A stretch of DNA of 8,212 nucleotides from Candidatus Coatesiibacteriota bacterium (GTDB taxonomy: Bacteria; RBG-13-66-14). Positions 6,761 through 8,212 of this stretch are shown here, one piece after another. A model generated the notes under the pieces. The model made no database searches and was not told where the DNA came from. It saw only the letters and a list, made by a program, of their open reading frames with translations. Numbering within the stretch: position 1 is the stretch's first letter; each line of letters starts with the position of its first letter. A program made the translations under genes and the position numbers. The DNA lies in NCBI GenBank assembly GCA_014728185.1, contig WJMB01000092.1:1-8212 (forward strand), read 5' to 3'.

Positions 6761-6950
6761 GCCGGAAGACCTTTGCTTATGCCGCCGGACAGCCCGGCGG
6801 CTTCGTGTATCCCGCGGCGAGGCGTTGGCACGTTTCTTGCAGCAGGGCGGGGCGGCCTCCTGGAGGTCCCCGCGTCGGTCTCCGCAAGAAACGTGCCAAC
6901 GCCGGTCGGGCCGGTGTTGACTGCCGGCTCCCGCGCAAAGGTCTTCCGGC
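6761..6950. repeat. Nested inverted-repeat element B
   Basis: The outer pair is a perfect 16-bp match (GCCGGAAGACCTTTGC 6761-6776 with 6935-6950). The inner pair is a perfect 20-bp match (6821-6840 with 6884-6903) around a 43-base loop, which itself holds a small hairpin (GGGG...CCTC/GAGG...CCCC near 6850-6871). A further perfect 8-bp hairpin with a 5-base loop lies in the left arm (GCCGCCGG 6781-6788 with CCGGCGGC 6794-6801). The inner stem shares the 16 bases TTGGCACGTTTCTTGC with element A, and the outer stem does not. Sigma-54-like motifs lie at 6826-6840 (plus) and 6884-6898 (minus). The element starts seven bases after the hydrolase stop codon, so its transcript could act as a 3'-end structure, although no T-run follows. 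Confidence 0.85.
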
Positions 6951-7005
6951 TCGGTGGCACAATCCGTGTATTTTGCACAATTCCCATGTTTTTTATCGAT
7001 TATAG

Positions 7006-7034
7006 CTGACAGACCGCCAGTGGACTGCTATACT
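7006..7034 (+). promoter_or_regulatory. Sigma-70-type promoter of the lipoprotein gene
   Basis: CTGACA (7006-7011) and TATACT (7029-7034) each match the consensus at five of six positions and are separated by the ideal 17 bases. Transcription would start near 7041 and give a leader of about 40 bases. An imperfect palindrome (ATCAG 7037-7041 with CTGAT 7048-7052) covers the expected start and could be an operator or a leader hairpin. Confidence 0.7.
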
Positions 7035-7080
7035 TTATCAGTGAACGCTGATTAAGAAACGTCAAACAACAAGGTTAGTC

Positions 7081-7632
7081 ATGAGACGAGCTCATCTTGT
7101 TCTGGCGATGGTCGCGCTCGGTCTGCTGGCGGGCTGCACCTCCGTGGTCGATGCTCCGGACGAGGAGGAGGTCTTCTGGCCCCTCGAGCTGGGCTACCGC
7201 TGGAGCTACCACCTGATCACCGACGAGGGTGAGGAGACCTTCGAGCTGACGGCCGTCGAAACCGAGGACGACTGGTTCCTGCTGCGCGGCGAGGATCACG
7301 CCCTGATCTGGAACACCCATACCGGCGTGGTGTTGCGTAACGAGGCCTGGCCGCCCTCCGACGATGCCTCGCGCATCCGCGTCTACCTGCGCCCGCCCCT
7401 GGTGGAGGGCGAGAACTGGCCGCTGTACTTCGACGGCCGCGGTCCCACCGTCGAGATCGTCCGCGCCGATTTCAGCTACGAGACCGATGAGACTGAGTGG
7501 CCCCATTGCTACAAGGTGCGCTACAATTCCTTCTGGATGGTCTTCGCCCGGGGTATCGGCTGGGTGGCCGAGGGCTACCTGGACACCGAGATGGCCCATC
7601 TGGTTTCCTACGACTTCGATCCGGCGGATTGA
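7081..7632 (+). CDS. Small predicted lipoprotein of unknown function
   Basis: The 183-residue product has a clear lipoprotein signal: R2-R3, a hydrophobic core, and lipobox LLAGC with Cys19 lipidated. The residue after the cysteine is Thr, so export to the outer membrane is plausible. The mature part opens with an acidic linker (DAPDEEE) and then FWPLELGYRWSYHL, a 'PL..G..W.Y' opening common in small secreted beta-rich proteins. It ends with a 'Y...V.Y....FA.GIGWV' block (about 146-162) that often closes such domains. I do not recognise a characterised family. It has its own promoter (7006-7034) and an AAGG at 7071-7074 six bases before the ATG. It appears to be a single-gene unit; the next feature downstream is an inserted repeat element 70 bases past the stop. 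Confidence 0.85.
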   Translation: MRRAHLVLAMVALGLLAGCTSVVDAPDEEEVFWPLELGYRWSYHLITDEGEETFELTAVETEDDWFLLRGEDHALIWNTHTGVVLRNEAWPPSDDASRIRVYLRPPLVEGENWPLYFDGRGPTVEIVRADFSYETDETEWPHCYKVRYNSFWMVFARGIGWVAEGYLDTEMAHLVSYDFDPAD

Positions 7633-7694
7633 CGTTCGCGTTTAGCAGTTGCTTGTTGTTAGGGATGGTGTATTCTATTTTGACCGGCTTGTAA

Positions 7695-7702
7695 TTTTAT
7701 TT
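7695..7702. repeat. Target-site duplication, left copy
   Basis: TTTTATTT directly abuts the left terminus GGGATTATCAC. It is repeated exactly at 8079-8086 directly after the right terminus, as expected from transposition with an 8-base staggered cut. Confidence 0.75.
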
Positions 7703-8078
7703 GGGATTATCACCTGAAACTGAACCTACGTCGAAACCTAGAAACAGCGGCATTTAGAACGGATGTGCTCAGAACAACCACATGAGGGCCTTCAGCTCGA
7801 CGGGCCAAAGAGGTTTTCATATCAGCTAAACCAGCTGTTTGGAAAGATTTAGCATCCATAATACTGGTAAGCCCGGGATGCAAATAAGGAGTCGGGACTT
7901 CCAGTCTCTCAGCGTCCTCTCGGCATCCTCTTGGCATCCTCTTGGCAGCGCCAGCTTCGGGCAAGCCTGGTTTTCCACCACCAGGCAACGCACGGGCAGT
8001 GACAGCTTGCGCAGCTATAAAGTACATGATAACAAGCTATTAGCGATATATGCCTGTTCAGGAACGTGTGATAATCCC
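7703..8078 (+). mobile_element. 376-bp MITE-like element with TIRs and 8-bp TSD
   Basis: The ends are perfect 11-base inverted repeats (GGGATTATCAC 7703-7713 and GTGATAATCCC 8068-8078). They extend to 18 matches in 23 when the shared CTGAAC further in is included. Perfect 8-base direct repeats TTTTATTT flank both ends. A second diverged copy of one end lies at 1-116 in opposite orientation, so the sequence is repeated in this genome. No transposase is recognisable. A minus-strand frame (7710-8027) nearly fills the element and stops inside the terminus, as in a small IS, but comparison with the other copy shows no coding constraint. I infer a non-autonomous derivative moved by a transposase elsewhere. 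Families making 8-base duplications include IS6, IS66, IS256, ISL3 and IS1595; I cannot choose among them. Confidence 0.82.
7910..7948. repeat. 11-bp tandem repeat inside the MITE-like element
   Basis: Three consecutive 11-base units, CAGCGTCCTCT, CGGCATCCTCT and TGGCATCCTCT, are followed by a partial fourth (TGGCAG). The last two full units differ at one base. Such arrays grow by slippage and could differ between copies of the element. Confidence 0.7.
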
Positions 8079-8086
8079 TTTTATTT
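8079..8086. repeat. Target-site duplication, right copy
   Basis: TTTTATTT directly follows the right terminus of the element and is identical to 7695-7702. The A+T-rich target contrasts with the surrounding G+C-rich DNA. Confidence 0.75.
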
Positions 8087-8212
8087 TATTGATAAGAAAC
8101 GATTAGCACCGGATATATACCTGTCACTTTTCAGCAGTCAGTTAGTGGCGGCTACAAGGGATGTGCTCGGTGGATAATCTACTATCCCAGTAGCTTGCAG
8201 TAACGCCAATCC

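Noticed and set aside
5293..6950. Integron attC sites flanking a gene cassette.
   Set aside because: The elements contain GTTGGCA-like and TGCCAAC-like blocks, but these do not fit RYYYAAC/GTTRRRY. Their left-right order is the reverse of attC, and the outer arms vary. No integrase is in view.
7839..8177. A 112-codon plus-strand frame spanning the right part of the repeat element.
   Set aside because: It crosses the right terminus and target duplication of the inserted element into the flank, and it shows no protein pattern.

Overview
The window is G+C-rich bacterial chromosome with third-codon positions dominated by G and C. It encodes proteins for a cell with two membranes: two lipobox proteins, a POTRA-domain periplasmic protein and a barrel-like envelope protein. 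A CdaA-type c-di-AMP synthase in such a cell fits Deltaproteobacteria-like lineages or uncultivated candidate phyla. I cannot name the organism from sequence alone. No tRNA, rRNA or CRISPR array is visible.

Layout. Positions 1-116 are the end of a repeat element that enters from the left. A 290-base gap follows. A minus-strand gene (407-1489) encodes a lipobox, beta-rich envelope protein. It diverges from a plus-strand operon: diadenylate cyclase cdaA (1688-2440), overlapping ybbR/cdaR (2433-3407), then a secreted TPR-POTRA protein (3471-4838). About 700 bases without a convincing gene follow. A beta-lactamase-fold serine hydrolase (5542-6753) is bracketed by two nested inverted-repeat elements (5293-5469 and 6761-6950). 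After a good sigma-70-type promoter comes a small lipoprotein gene (7081-7632). A 376-bp insertion (7703-8078) with terminal inverted repeats and a perfect 8-bp target duplication follows. The last 126 bases hold nothing I recognise.

Function. CdaA makes c-di-AMP at the inner membrane and YbbR/CdaR is its usual partner with an extracytoplasmic domain. The TPR-POTRA protein probably acts as a periplasmic scaffold, and the serine hydrolase may act on cell-wall peptides or small esters. The theme is envelope homeostasis.

Most notable are the two nested inverted repeats. They share a near-identical inner stem whose two arms each match the sigma-54 -24/-12 consensus. Their outer stems have unrelated sequence but are each perfectly paired, which suggests the pairing itself is conserved. 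Second is the MITE-like element at 7703-8078, whose relative at 1-116 lies in inverted orientation. The differences between the two copies are spread evenly over codon positions, so the open frame inside looks non-coding.
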